A DNA stretch of 64,000 bases, taken from Alphaproteobacteria bacterium. GTDB lineage: Bacteria > Pseudomonadota > Alphaproteobacteria > CAAGCB01 > CAG-977. The notes under the pieces were generated by a model. It saw only the letters and a program-made list of their open reading frames with translations. It searched no databases and was not told the origin of the DNA. Where the stretch lies: NCBI GenBank assembly GCA_017616015.1, contig JAFZYY010000001.1, forward strand, positions 62,001 through 126,000, read 5' to 3'. How positions within the stretch are numbered: the stretch's first letter is position 1; every line of letters starts with the position of its first letter. This document shows positions 53,460 to 61,197 of this stretch, in pieces. Made by a program: the position numbers and the translations under genes.

Positions 53460-53602
53460 AGCGGTAAAAAGTTCGGAGAAAAGTTCGGAGAAAAGTTCGG
53501 AGAAAAAGTTCGGAGAAAACGGGAAAAACTAGGGAGAAAGCCAGGGAGAAAACGGGAAAAACTAGGGAGAAAACTAGGGAGAAAACTAGGGAGAAAAACT
53601 GG
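53460..53602 (+). pseudogene. 12-bp tandem repeats, remnant of an SSEK/TREK-repeat gene tail
   Basis: Three perfect units of AGTTCGGAGAAA (53470-53505), then a 1-base shift, one more unit, and a run of related GAGAAAACTAGG units. In the right frames they read SSEK repeats and then TREK/GKTREK repeats. The same AGTTCGGAGAAA unit encodes the SSEK repeats of the gene at 61198-62589. As that gene follows the other copy of the 201-bp repeat, this is most likely the tail of a lost homologue, now broken by a frameshift. Confidence 0.65.
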
Positions 53603-53680
53603 TTATTACACATCGAAAAAATGTTAATAGCGGTTCCCCTTGACTTCGGAAAACAAAATGATAATATCTTACTTGAACGT

Positions 53681-53731
53681 ACCCCCTCCACCTAGACCGG
53701 CTTCGTCCGGAAGATGTGAAAATGAGGGGGT
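53681..53731 (+). ncRNA. Candidate structured RNA element upstream of Abi_2
   Basis: ACCCCCTC (53681-53688) pairs perfectly with GAGGGGGT (53724-53731). Inside, CAC/GTG (53689-53691 and 53716-53718) and CCGG-CTTCGT-CCGG (53697-53710) form further pairs, giving a compact, interrupted hairpin. It ends 22 bases before the Abi_2 ATG and has no strong T run after it. This could be a regulatory leader, or an RNA antitoxin as found with some toxins. I base this on folding by eye only. Confidence 0.45.
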
Positions 53732-53753
53732 CAATTTTATCTAAGGTTTTTCT

Positions 53754-54725
53754 ATGACGCTCAGTAAACCGCCTCTTTCCATTGGAGAACAGCTTTCCCT
53801 GTTAAAGCAAAGAAGAATGAGTATCAGCAACGATCTTTTTGCAAAGGATTGTTTGAAGAATATCGGATATTACCGTTTGTCCGGATATTGGTATAAGTTC
53901 CAAGATAAAAGTCAGCCGGACGAAAGATTTTTACCGGGCACATCTTTTGAGGAAATTATAGAGCTTTACCGCTTTGATACGAAACTTCGTTCTTTGGTTT
54001 TTGATGCCATTGAAAAAATAGAAATATCCTTTTCAACACATTTGAACAATTATATGTCCTGTTCCTTTGGTGCGGATTGGTATATTCGTTCCGAGTTCTT
54101 TGCCGATACGGAACAACACGCTAAATTGATTAAGGATATTTCCTACTGGATCGATAAGAATAGAGATAAATTGCCGGTTAAATCATATCGGATAAAACAT
54201 CCAGACGATGAATGCTTGCCTTTTTGGATTGTGGCTTTGGTTATTCCGTTGGGAACATTGTCAAAGCTGTTCGGCTTATTAAAAGAATGCCATCAAAAAG
54301 AAGTGGCTAAACAATTTGAAATGACGGGAAGATTTTTGGTATCCTGTATGCGTTCGTTGACGACGGTTCGGAATAACTGCGCCCATTATAACCGCTTGTG
54401 GGATTTCAGATTGCCTCTTAGAGCGTTGCGCGTTAAAAATCCGACGAAACTTTCCCGATATAACTATACAGAGCTGACAGAAAAAAACGATCAGGATTTC
54501 TTCGCGCCGTTTTATATCATCAGTCTTTTCCTGTGTGTGATTTCACCGGATAGCAAGTTTTGTTCTTTGACAAGAGATTTAATCGGTCGCTATATCGAAA
54601 AAACAAATTCAAAGCTGACATACGGTAAAATGGGCTTTCCGCCTGACTGGGAAAGACTGCCGCTGTTTGAAAGAATGCTGAAAAACGAAAACAAGATGGT
54701 TCGTGTTGGAACGGACAAGAGCTGA
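53754..54725 (+). CDS. Abi_2-family abortive infection protein (AbiD/AbiF-like)
   Basis: 323 residues. The N-terminus KPPLSIGEQLSLLKQRRMSI and IGYYRLSGYWYKFQ are characteristic of the Abi_2 family. The HEPN ribonuclease motif R-x4-H is present as RNNCAHYNRLWD (R206 to H211), preceded by a helical region. These proteins stop phage growth by damaging RNA in infected cells. TAAGG lies 9 bases before the start. It is preceded by the structured element at 53681-53731 and followed by a kinase gene 27 bases later. Expression control may involve the structured element. Confidence 0.9.
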   Translation: MTLSKPPLSIGEQLSLLKQRRMSISNDLFAKDCLKNIGYYRLSGYWYKFQDKSQPDERFLPGTSFEEIIELYRFDTKLRSLVFDAIEKIEISFSTHLNNYMSCSFGADWYIRSEFFADTEQHAKLIKDISYWIDKNRDKLPVKSYRIKHPDDECLPFWIVALVIPLGTLSKLFGLLKECHQKEVAKQFEMTGRFLVSCMRSLTTVRNNCAHYNRLWDFRLPLRALRVKNPTKLSRYNYTELTEKNDQDFFAPFYIISLFLCVISPDSKFCSLTRDLIGRYIEKTNSKLTYGKMGFPPDWERLPLFERMLKNENKMVRVGTDKS

Positions 54726-54752
54726 AATGAGATTTTATAGAGTTTTTATAAA

Positions 54753-55931
54753 ATGAGCAGCTTTGAAAATGTCATATATAGCATATCGAAAAAATATGAA
54801 GGTCAGATTGATAAAACATATGCTGAATTATACCAGGAATTTAATGACGAGAATATCATAAATCTTCTTTCATTGCTTCACGGACAGTTAGTTGAATGTT
54901 TTGAAGTAATGAATCAAAGATTACCAACAGAAGAATATGATGTGCATTATCGTGCGGGAGATAGTCGTCAACTGTTATTAGCAATAAAATCCATCAGAAC
55001 ATTAAAAGGGGCGACAATAAATACAGAATATGATTTTGATATTGAAAAGTATTATTCTGATTTGTTGGAAAAATGTATGACTTTTTTAAGTGATTTAGGC
55101 GGCAGTTCGATTCCTCCACATATGGATAAAATTGATATTTTTTATAAGGATAAGATTTTTATAAAAAAAGATTGTGTATGTATAGATCGTCCTGCTTTAA
55201 GTCAGAACTTTCAAATTCAACAAATCGGAAGCGGTTCTTACGCGACCGTTTTTTCATACGAAGATTCTTTTTATAACAGGAAATTCGCTATAAAACGGGC
55301 GAAAAAAGAACTTAACGATAAAGAACTTGAACGGTTTAGACGGGAATACGACACCATAAAGCAATTAAATTCACCGTATATTTTAGAAGTTTATAATTAC
55401 GATTCTTCAAAAAACGAATATGTAATGGAATATATGGATTTTACACTCAAAAAATACATAGATAGTCATAATCAGACGATAACTTCTATGGAAAGAAAGT
55501 GTATATGCAATCAAATATTAGAAGCGTTTACATATATTCATTCAAAGGAAATTTTACATAGAGATATTGCGCCTACGAATGTTCTGATCAAAAAATACGA
55601 TGATTCAAGAATTGTCGTTAAGATTTCAGATTTCGGTTTGGTTAAAATACCTGATAGCACTTTAACGGACGCGGAAACAACATTCAAAGGTTCTTATAAC
55701 GATCCTTCTTTGCGAACAGACGGTTTTGATAAATACTCGATGGAACACGAAACTTTTGCTCTCGTTGAATTGCTTATTTTTGTTCTTACAGGAAAAACAT
55801 CCGGCTATCCTTCAATAAAAAACAAAACCATACGTTCTTTCTGGGAAAAAGGCTTGAATCCGGATAAGACAAAAAGATTTCAGAATATAAATGAGATCAA
55901 AATAGCTTTTAAAGCTCTTTGTTTGGATTAA
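54753..55931 (+). CDS. Ser/Thr protein kinase with novel N-terminal domain, possible defence role
   Basis: 392 residues, AT-rich. The N-terminal 150 residues match nothing I recognise and are largely helical. The kinase domain (about 155-390) is complete: glycine loop IGSGSYATVF (158-167), catalytic lysine in KFAIKRAKK, HRDIAPTNV (H269-D271) and DFG (D293-G295). The loop after HRD reads IAPTNV in place of the usual LKPxN, so the catalytic lysine there is missing, as in some protein kinases that remain active. It lies directly after Abi_2, 27 bases apart, and ends at a terminator. Its first 16 codons also occur as a stub at 62591. Substrate unknown. Confidence 0.8.
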   Translation: MSSFENVIYSISKKYEGQIDKTYAELYQEFNDENIINLLSLLHGQLVECFEVMNQRLPTEEYDVHYRAGDSRQLLLAIKSIRTLKGATINTEYDFDIEKYYSDLLEKCMTFLSDLGGSSIPPHMDKIDIFYKDKIFIKKDCVCIDRPALSQNFQIQQIGSGSYATVFSYEDSFYNRKFAIKRAKKELNDKELERFRREYDTIKQLNSPYILEVYNYDSSKNEYVMEYMDFTLKKYIDSHNQTITSMERKCICNQILEAFTYIHSKEILHRDIAPTNVLIKKYDDSRIVVKISDFGLVKIPDSTLTDAETTFKGSYNDPSLRTDGFDKYSMEHETFALVELLIFVLTGKTSGYPSIKNKTIRSFWEKGLNPDKTKRFQNINEIKIAFKALCLD

Positions 55932-55960
55932 AAAGGCAGAGTTTTTCACTCTGCCTTTTT
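55931..55960. terminator. Bidirectional rho-independent terminator after the kinase gene
   Basis: AAGGCAGAG (55933-55941) and CTCTGCCTT (55949-55957) form a 9-bp stem with a 7-base loop. A residues precede it and T residues follow. Confidence 0.85.
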
Positions 55961-56035
55961 CTCATTTTCCGAACAGTTGATTTTGCGTTCCATTTCATCA
56001 AAGTCTTCAACGATGGAGTAGTGAACCTTATCGCT
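55946..56035 (-). pseudogene. C-terminal remnant of an unidentified minus-strand gene
   Basis: On the minus strand the frame reads NSDKVHYSIVEDFDEMERKI then NCSENEKKAE and a stop at 55946-55948. The composition looks like a protein tail, and codon use looks coding. The frame overlaps the plus-strand AAA remnant at its other end, so the join is probably a deletion point. Family not identified. Confidence 0.3.
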
Positions 56036-56156
56036 GTTGAATTTCCGCGAAAAATTCAAAGACCGTATCGGCGAATGCTACATTATCCACCCGAAAAACT
56101 TCACGATAAAAGACGGCATCATCTGCCTGCCGCCGTATATGACAATTTGCTTATAA
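56025..56156 (+). pseudogene. C-terminal remnant of an AAA ATPase (DUF4143-type)
   Basis: Reads TLSLLNFREKFKDRIGECYI, then HPKNFTIKDGIICLPPY and MTICL before a TAA at 56154. The pattern F-x-x-K-F-x-x-x-I, then V/I-x-H-P-K-x-L/F and a final L-P-x-Y-M-x-x-F/L resembles the end of AAA_14/DUF4143 ATPases. In-frame stops lie just upstream (TAG TGA). It ends 8 bases before the converging RelE-UvrD gene stop. Confidence 0.5.
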
Positions 56157-56163
56157 AACTGTT

Positions 56164-58230
56164 CTATGCTTCTATTAAGTCTTCAATGAATTCCGATCCG
56201 GGGGAGATGCCTGTAATAAAAAGGGCATCTCTGGCGCGTGTGCACGCCACATAAAGCAGATACCGTTCCGTATTATAGACTTCTGCCAAATCGGATTCTT
56301 CCGTCACGTTTTCGATACGGTCAAGAGACGGAATAACGTCTTCATCACAAGACATAACAATAACAGCTTTGAACTCCAGTCCCTTTGCCTGATGCATTGT
56401 TCCGATAATTATACATCCTTCTTTCGGATCCATAAAATCGTCGATACAATCGCAACTTTCCCCGCTAAATTTCACCGCCGCGTTTGCTTGTTCCAGTTCT
56501 GCGGCAGAACGAACAAAAATACCGATTTCGTTTTGTTGTATTCCGCGTTTAATCCATTCGGTTATTTTTGAACTGACGGCAGAGATTTCATCTTCTTTTG
56601 TCGCAAAAAGCTGAATCTGCGGCGTTGGGCCGTCAAAGATTGAAATGGTGCCCTTTCTTGTTTCAATATTTCCGTCAACGTCTGATATTTCATTGGGAAG
56701 AAGACGATCAGCCTGCAATCTGATTTGATGAGATGTTCGATAATTGATTTTAAGCGTTGATGAACGTCCTTGAATGCTGATCCCTAATTGTTTCCATGAA
56801 AAAGGCGGTTGAAAGATACGTTGTCCTATATCTCCCGCAAAGAATAAACTGTCCGGCCTGTTCTTTCCTAATGCAGACAAGAATTTGAGTTCGGGAATGC
56901 TTAAATCTTGGGCTTCATCGACAACTGCAAAATCAACGGGAGAAGTTTTTATTTGATTTAAGAGGGCAAAATCCTTTTCATAAACTTCCGAAACAGTCAT
57001 TAAATTCCGATTTGATAATTCCTGTTTAACCAATGTGAAAATTTGCCATAAAACTTTTCTTTGCAGTTCCGGGAGACGTGTTTTTCTGCCTAATCGAACA
57101 ACATCACGATATTCTTCCCATGTTTTTAACCAACGAGCGTCCACGATTTCGTTCCATTCGGACAAGACGAAAACCGGGCTGAACTTATGTCCTTCAACAT
57201 TTTTACAGGCGGATGCGATTATGTTTTTTAAATTTTCATCAGAAACTATATTGGGCTTTTGTCCTAAACGGGCACGGTAAAAATTCAAAGCGTAGCTTTT
57301 CAACGGTTGAATTTCGATTTGTTCCCCGATTTTAGGCGCCCCTTTTAAGAGCCAGCGCAATCGAACACTTAACGCGTTTGCAAGTTGTTTTGTAAATGTT
57401 GTAAGCAAAATCCGGGTATCGGGATTCTTTTTAGCCAAAGCAACCGCCCGATGCAAAGCGACTACCGTTTTGCCGGTTCCTGCCGAACCTGAAACCCGAG
57501 CCGGTCCGGAATAATCTTTTTCGACCAACGCTCTTTGAGCAGGGTGCAGGAAAACGATCCATTTTTCCCACGGGGCGGCGAAAGCCTGTTCCAGTTCATC
57601 CCGGTTATTGATGATTCTGAAGTGTCGTAAAGCGTCCGGATGATTAAACGGATTGACATCGGAGCCGATTGTTTCAGGAAAGTCGGGGGTATTTCCCGTA
57701 GCCAATTCCAACAAAATTTCGCAGGATTCTTGCGGCAGATGATCCGTCAATCTGAACAAGTCTTCTTCATTTTGAACGGCACGCACCATCGGCATGGATT
57801 CAACCGGAATGCCGTATTTAATCAAATCATCATCGGAAACGTGTTCAAACAACGGTTTTTCAACGGGATTTGCGGGGATAAATGTCGGTATTTGACGGAC
57901 AATTTCCTGAATTTCCACAAGTTGAGCCGCACCGGTTTTAGGGTGGATTTCCAATTTACGCCGACGCGCCCATTCATAAGCTTCGTCATGATGACCGACA
58001 TAACAGAGAAGCAAATTATCTGCTGTTTTATGAACGATAATTCGTAAATCGCTGCTGGCTCTGACGGACCAGAAATTGGGATCTTTTGATTTTTCTACTC
58101 TGTGAAAACTGGAACCGTTTCCGGACGGATTGATTTGCAAATCAAAGACCGTTGTTTTGACAAGTTTTTGCTCGTCATTCGTTAAGCGAGCCAAACTGCC
58201 CGTAAAGGTATCGGCAATACGAAATTCCAT
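56164..58230 (-). CDS. RelE-like domain fused to a UvrD-type helicase
   Basis: 688 residues. Residues 1-95 match the RelE/ParE fold: FTGSLARLTNDEQKLVKTTV, then WSVRASSDLRIIVHK and VGHHDEAYEWARRR. A linker leads to a superfamily 1 helicase with Walker A SGSAGTGKTVV (247-257), FAVVDEAQDLS (near 440), GDIGQRIFQPPFSW, NYRTSHQIR and the C-terminal GTMHQAKGLEFKAVIVMSCDE, VACTRARDALFITG. It has no obvious nuclease domain. GAGG precedes the ATG, 30 bases after the methyltransferase stop, so the two are one operon. The toxin-like domain may sense or bind ribosomes or simply dimerise. Confidence 0.85.
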   Translation of the reverse strand: MEFRIADTFTGSLARLTNDEQKLVKTTVFDLQINPSGNGSSFHRVEKSKDPNFWSVRASSDLRIIVHKTADNLLLCYVGHHDEAYEWARRRKLEIHPKTGAAQLVEIQEIVRQIPTFIPANPVEKPLFEHVSDDDLIKYGIPVESMPMVRAVQNEEDLFRLTDHLPQESCEILLELATGNTPDFPETIGSDVNPFNHPDALRHFRIINNRDELEQAFAAPWEKWIVFLHPAQRALVEKDYSGPARVSGSAGTGKTVVALHRAVALAKKNPDTRILLTTFTKQLANALSVRLRWLLKGAPKIGEQIEIQPLKSYALNFYRARLGQKPNIVSDENLKNIIASACKNVEGHKFSPVFVLSEWNEIVDARWLKTWEEYRDVVRLGRKTRLPELQRKVLWQIFTLVKQELSNRNLMTVSEVYEKDFALLNQIKTSPVDFAVVDEAQDLSIPELKFLSALGKNRPDSLFFAGDIGQRIFQPPFSWKQLGISIQGRSSTLKINYRTSHQIRLQADRLLPNEISDVDGNIETRKGTISIFDGPTPQIQLFATKEDEISAVSSKITEWIKRGIQQNEIGIFVRSAAELEQANAAVKFSGESCDCIDDFMDPKEGCIIIGTMHQAKGLEFKAVIVMSCDEDVIPSLDRIENVTEESDLAEVYNTERYLLYVACTRARDALFITGISPGSEFIEDLIEA

Positions 58231-58260
58231 TTAATTACCTCATTTTTTACCAAAGCAGTT

Positions 58261-60981
58261 TTACCCGACCTTAAAGATCTTCAGAACTTCATCGCCCAAA
58301 TGATTGATGACTTTAACGGCGATTCTGCCCGAAGACGGTTTGTCAAACGGACGCGATAAATCGCTATGCAAGGATTCCCAGGCATCTTTATCAATTTCCG
58401 CGTTCAAGGACTTTTTCAAAGCCGAATAGGGATCGTTCGCCCCCAGGAAATAAGCCTGACGGACGAAGAAACTTTCTTCGTTATAATCCGTATCGACAAA
58501 CCAGCACGCGATTTCATCGGGATCGCTGCTTTCTACTATACCTTCATTCGGGCGGAAAACATCTACTCCCCTCAGCTTTACCTGAATCTGATTATTTCCT
58601 GCGTCAACGATTTCTATATCTGGTTCGCCGAAAACAACAAAGAGATTGCCGTTTCCCGTGTTTTTCAATTCTTCCGCCATATGCAGATCGGCATTCATAC
58701 GCGCTTTTAAGACGGGGATTTTTCCTAATTTATTAAATTCGGAGGAAGCCGCGTCAAAATTGAAAGCACAAGCGACCAGAACATCAAAACCTGCGTCCGC
58801 CGCTTCGCGAACGGCGGAAACGAGGTCGGGTCTGGCAACGGTTCCGAATTCCGGACCGATAAAAATAGCGGCTCGGCGTTCCGTTTCGCCTTCCTCATAG
58901 CGACCTTCCGCGCAAATATACGTTCCGGGCCAGGGTGAAACCGACAAAAAGTCGATTTTATCGTCTTTATGCGCTTGCTGAATTCCGGAAACCTTTAATG
59001 TTTCCAGAATCATACTGACGAATTTACCGGTTTCGTTTCCTTCGTCACTTTTATCATACAAAACCGGATTGTCGTCTTCGTCCACGGGGATATAACGATG
59101 CGGAGAAAGGCTTTCCACCGTGAACGGTCCGGCGACGCGGACTTTTTTATTATCGACATACGGACGGTCGTAAAGATATTCAAAATCAGCCTTTGCCGCG
59201 ATGGACGCATCTATTTCTTTTTGACGTTGAACGCGCAGATTCCACCATTCGATCAAGTCTGTAATCGCTTTGTCCTTCCATGATTTATCGGGTTGACGGG
59301 GCAGTTCCCATTCTTCAAACGAATTTCCGGTCAAAGCGTTTATTTCCGCGCGCAACGGTTCCATTTTTTGCTGAAACTTATCATAGATCACATCAATTTC
59401 GGCGTTGTTGGCGATTGATTTTAATGTGATGTGCGGAACACGTTCATAAACAAAACCGTGTCGGATATTGCCCGTTGTCGGTGTTGTTTTAGGGGCGGTA
59501 TGTGTGATTTCCGCCTCTTTTAATTGTCCTTCCCTGCTGTCGGCAAGCAGATAATACGGATATTTTGCCCCCATGATTCTGGCGCGCGCCAAAGCCAAAG
59601 CGACACGGCTGGTATCAATCGTTATCCATCGTCGTCCCCATTGTTCCGCCACATAAGCGGTCGTTCCCGAACCGCACGTCGGATCAAGGACCAAGTCACC
59701 GGGATCTGTTGTCATCAGAATACAACGTCGAATTATGGTAAGTCCAGTTTGAACAACATAAATTTTATCTCCGCCAAATTGATTTTGTCCCAAAGTATCA
59801 TTCCATATATTACTTAAAGGAACCCCCATAAAATCATCAAAATATCGGATATAGCCAAGTTTATTGTTTTTACTAGTTTCAAGTCTTCCTGCTTTTTCAA
59901 GACGAAACATTCCTATTGGAAAACTTGTTTTCCAATGATTTGCATTACCAGGAGAAACTTTATTTCCACGGAACATAAAGTCTTGATTTTCTGAAGACTT
60001 CCCTTGAGATGTTACATTGTCAAGTGCCAGAACACGACAATGTTTTGTTTTTTCGCATCGGCGATCATAATCAAATTTAATATTATAAATACGTTCAAAA
60101 TCACTTATTGAATAACGTTCTCCATTTTCTAATTCTATTTTTGAATAAGCAGAAGAACCTTCTCCTCCAAATACTTTATTTTTTAAAAGTGTTCTCAGCT
60201 TTGCTATTGATTTATCCCTGCAATACCAAATGACATGATTTGTTACGCTACTCAACCCCTCTGAAGAAAAGCCACTTGTTGAAGCGTATGAAATTTGCGC
60301 TTCAAAATTATCTTCTCCGAAAACTTCATCCATTAAGGCACGAACTCTATGGACGTTTTCATCGCCGATTTGAACAAAGATCGATCCGCTTTTCGCCAAA
60401 AGAGAACGCGCGACAATCAGTCGATCGCGTAAGTAGGACAAATATGTGTGTATCCCGTCCCGCCATGTGTCACGGAACGCTTTGACCATTTCCGGTTCGC
60501 GGGTAATGTCTTTCCCGTCCTTGACATTCGTCGTTGTCGTTGACCATTGAAAATTTGAATTGAATTTAATCCCGTAAGGCGGATCAAGATAAATACATTG
60601 AACCTGTCCCTGCATTCCTTCCTTTTCCGCCAAAGACGCCATAACATACAGACTGTCCCCCAGAATCATTCTGTTTTGCCAGTTGCAATCGTGTTGATAA
60701 AATTCCGTTTTTGCGTCTTCGTTCGGTAATCCGTTAAAGTCGGCAAACAAATCAGGGGTAGAGTCTTCTTTGGCGGAAGTTTCTTTCGTTGTTTTACGCA
60801 GATCGTCGATCAATGTTTGCGGTTTGATTTTTTCCTGAACAAACAAAGGCGGAGCAGTCACATCCAGTTGATCGTCGCCGCCGATGATGTCAGTATGAAA
60901 ATCCGCGAATGGTTGGACGGAGAAGAAACAACTTAAAAGATATAAATAATCTATGTATAATTTATTCTTACGGGTGTCCAT
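58261..60981 (-). CDS. Type III-like adenine DNA methyltransferase, with chimeric N-terminus
   Basis: 906 residues as an open frame. The N6-adenine methyltransferase core is complete: RMILGDSLYVMASLA, catalytic DPPY (133-136, YLDPPYGIKF), then the SAM-binding DPGDLVLDPTCGSGTTAYVA near residue 425. A target-recognition region lies between them, and the C-terminal half matches large DNA-methyltransferases of restriction or defence systems (RVAGPFTVESLSPHRY). The first 38 or so residues are translated antisense from the integrase-tail remnant (60869-60924) and the 201-bp repeat, so the original N-terminus was lost and the true start is uncertain. No cognate type III restriction subunit is in the window; the RelE-UvrD protein follows. 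Confidence 0.85.
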   Translation of the reverse strand: MDTRKNKLYIDYLYLLSCFFSVQPFADFHTDIIGGDDQLDVTAPPLFVQEKIKPQTLIDDLRKTTKETSAKEDSTPDLFADFNGLPNEDAKTEFYQHDCNWQNRMILGDSLYVMASLAEKEGMQGQVQCIYLDPPYGIKFNSNFQWSTTTTNVKDGKDITREPEMVKAFRDTWRDGIHTYLSYLRDRLIVARSLLAKSGSIFVQIGDENVHRVRALMDEVFGEDNFEAQISYASTSGFSSEGLSSVTNHVIWYCRDKSIAKLRTLLKNKVFGGEGSSAYSKIELENGERYSISDFERIYNIKFDYDRRCEKTKHCRVLALDNVTSQGKSSENQDFMFRGNKVSPGNANHWKTSFPIGMFRLEKAGRLETSKNNKLGYIRYFDDFMGVPLSNIWNDTLGQNQFGGDKIYVVQTGLTIIRRCILMTTDPGDLVLDPTCGSGTTAYVAEQWGRRWITIDTSRVALALARARIMGAKYPYYLLADSREGQLKEAEITHTAPKTTPTTGNIRHGFVYERVPHITLKSIANNAEIDVIYDKFQQKMEPLRAEINALTGNSFEEWELPRQPDKSWKDKAITDLIEWWNLRVQRQKEIDASIAAKADFEYLYDRPYVDNKKVRVAGPFTVESLSPHRYIPVDEDDNPVLYDKSDEGNETGKFVSMILETLKVSGIQQAHKDDKIDFLSVSPWPGTYICAEGRYEEGETERRAAIFIGPEFGTVARPDLVSAVREAADAGFDVLVACAFNFDAASSEFNKLGKIPVLKARMNADLHMAEELKNTGNGNLFVVFGEPDIEIVDAGNNQIQVKLRGVDVFRPNEGIVESSDPDEIACWFVDTDYNEESFFVRQAYFLGANDPYSALKKSLNAEIDKDAWESLHSDLSRPFDKPSSGRIAVKVINHLGDEVLKIFKVG
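60869..60924 (+). pseudogene. Duplicate of the integrase 3' end
   Basis: This segment matches the last 56 bases of the integrase coding region (52767-52822) with one visible difference, and reads AADDVSMKIREWLDGE. It is followed directly by the second copy of the 201-bp repeat, while in copy 1 the HigA-like gene lies between the two. It overlaps the 5' end of the methyltransferase reading frame on the other strand. Confidence 0.85.
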
Positions 60982-61129
60982 GCCTGCGCATAATCTAATA
61001 TTTTCATATTCTGAAACCTGCGCATAATCCGTAAAACAAATGTTTTCAAATGGTTATAAGGAAACAGACTTCTGATTGATAGAAAGGCGTCCTATCAATC
61101 ATAAAAAAGCAAAATATGAGTTATAGAAA
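60929..61129. repeat. 201-bp non-coding direct repeat, copy 2
   Basis: Partner of 53220-53420. It keeps the two CCTGCGCATAATC units and the hairpin, with one mismatch in the hairpin's right arm (TCCTATCAATCA). Here it immediately precedes the AlbA/RecG-like gene, which supports a leader role in the ancestral unit. It also overlaps the start of the methyltransferase frame. Confidence 0.85.
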
Positions 61130-61143
61130 GAGAAAATCATAAA

Positions 61144-61171
61144 TTGACATCAGGCGTTTCAAAACTTTATT
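61144..61171 (+). promoter_or_regulatory. Possible promoter of the AlbA/RecG-like gene
   Basis: A perfect TTGACA (61144-61149) is followed after 16 bases by TTTATT (61166-61171, four of six), 26 bases before the ATG at 61198. Confidence 0.45.
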
Positions 61172-61197
61172 CTCAAGGAAGAAATAAGGAGATTTCA

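Noticed and set aside
53460-53602. Possible CRISPR array
   Set aside because: The 12-bp units are directly tandem, with no unique spacers and no cas genes. They match coding repeats of the gene at 61198-62589.
53422-53691. Minus-strand open frame of 89 codons rich in FSLVF repeats
   Set aside because: It is only the antisense reading of the SSEK/TREK tandem repeats and shows no independent evidence.
54753-55931. Kinase called inactive because HRD is followed by IAPTN instead of LKPxN
   Set aside because: Other essential residues (glycine loop, catalytic Lys, HRD, Asn, DFG) are present, so inactivity cannot be concluded.
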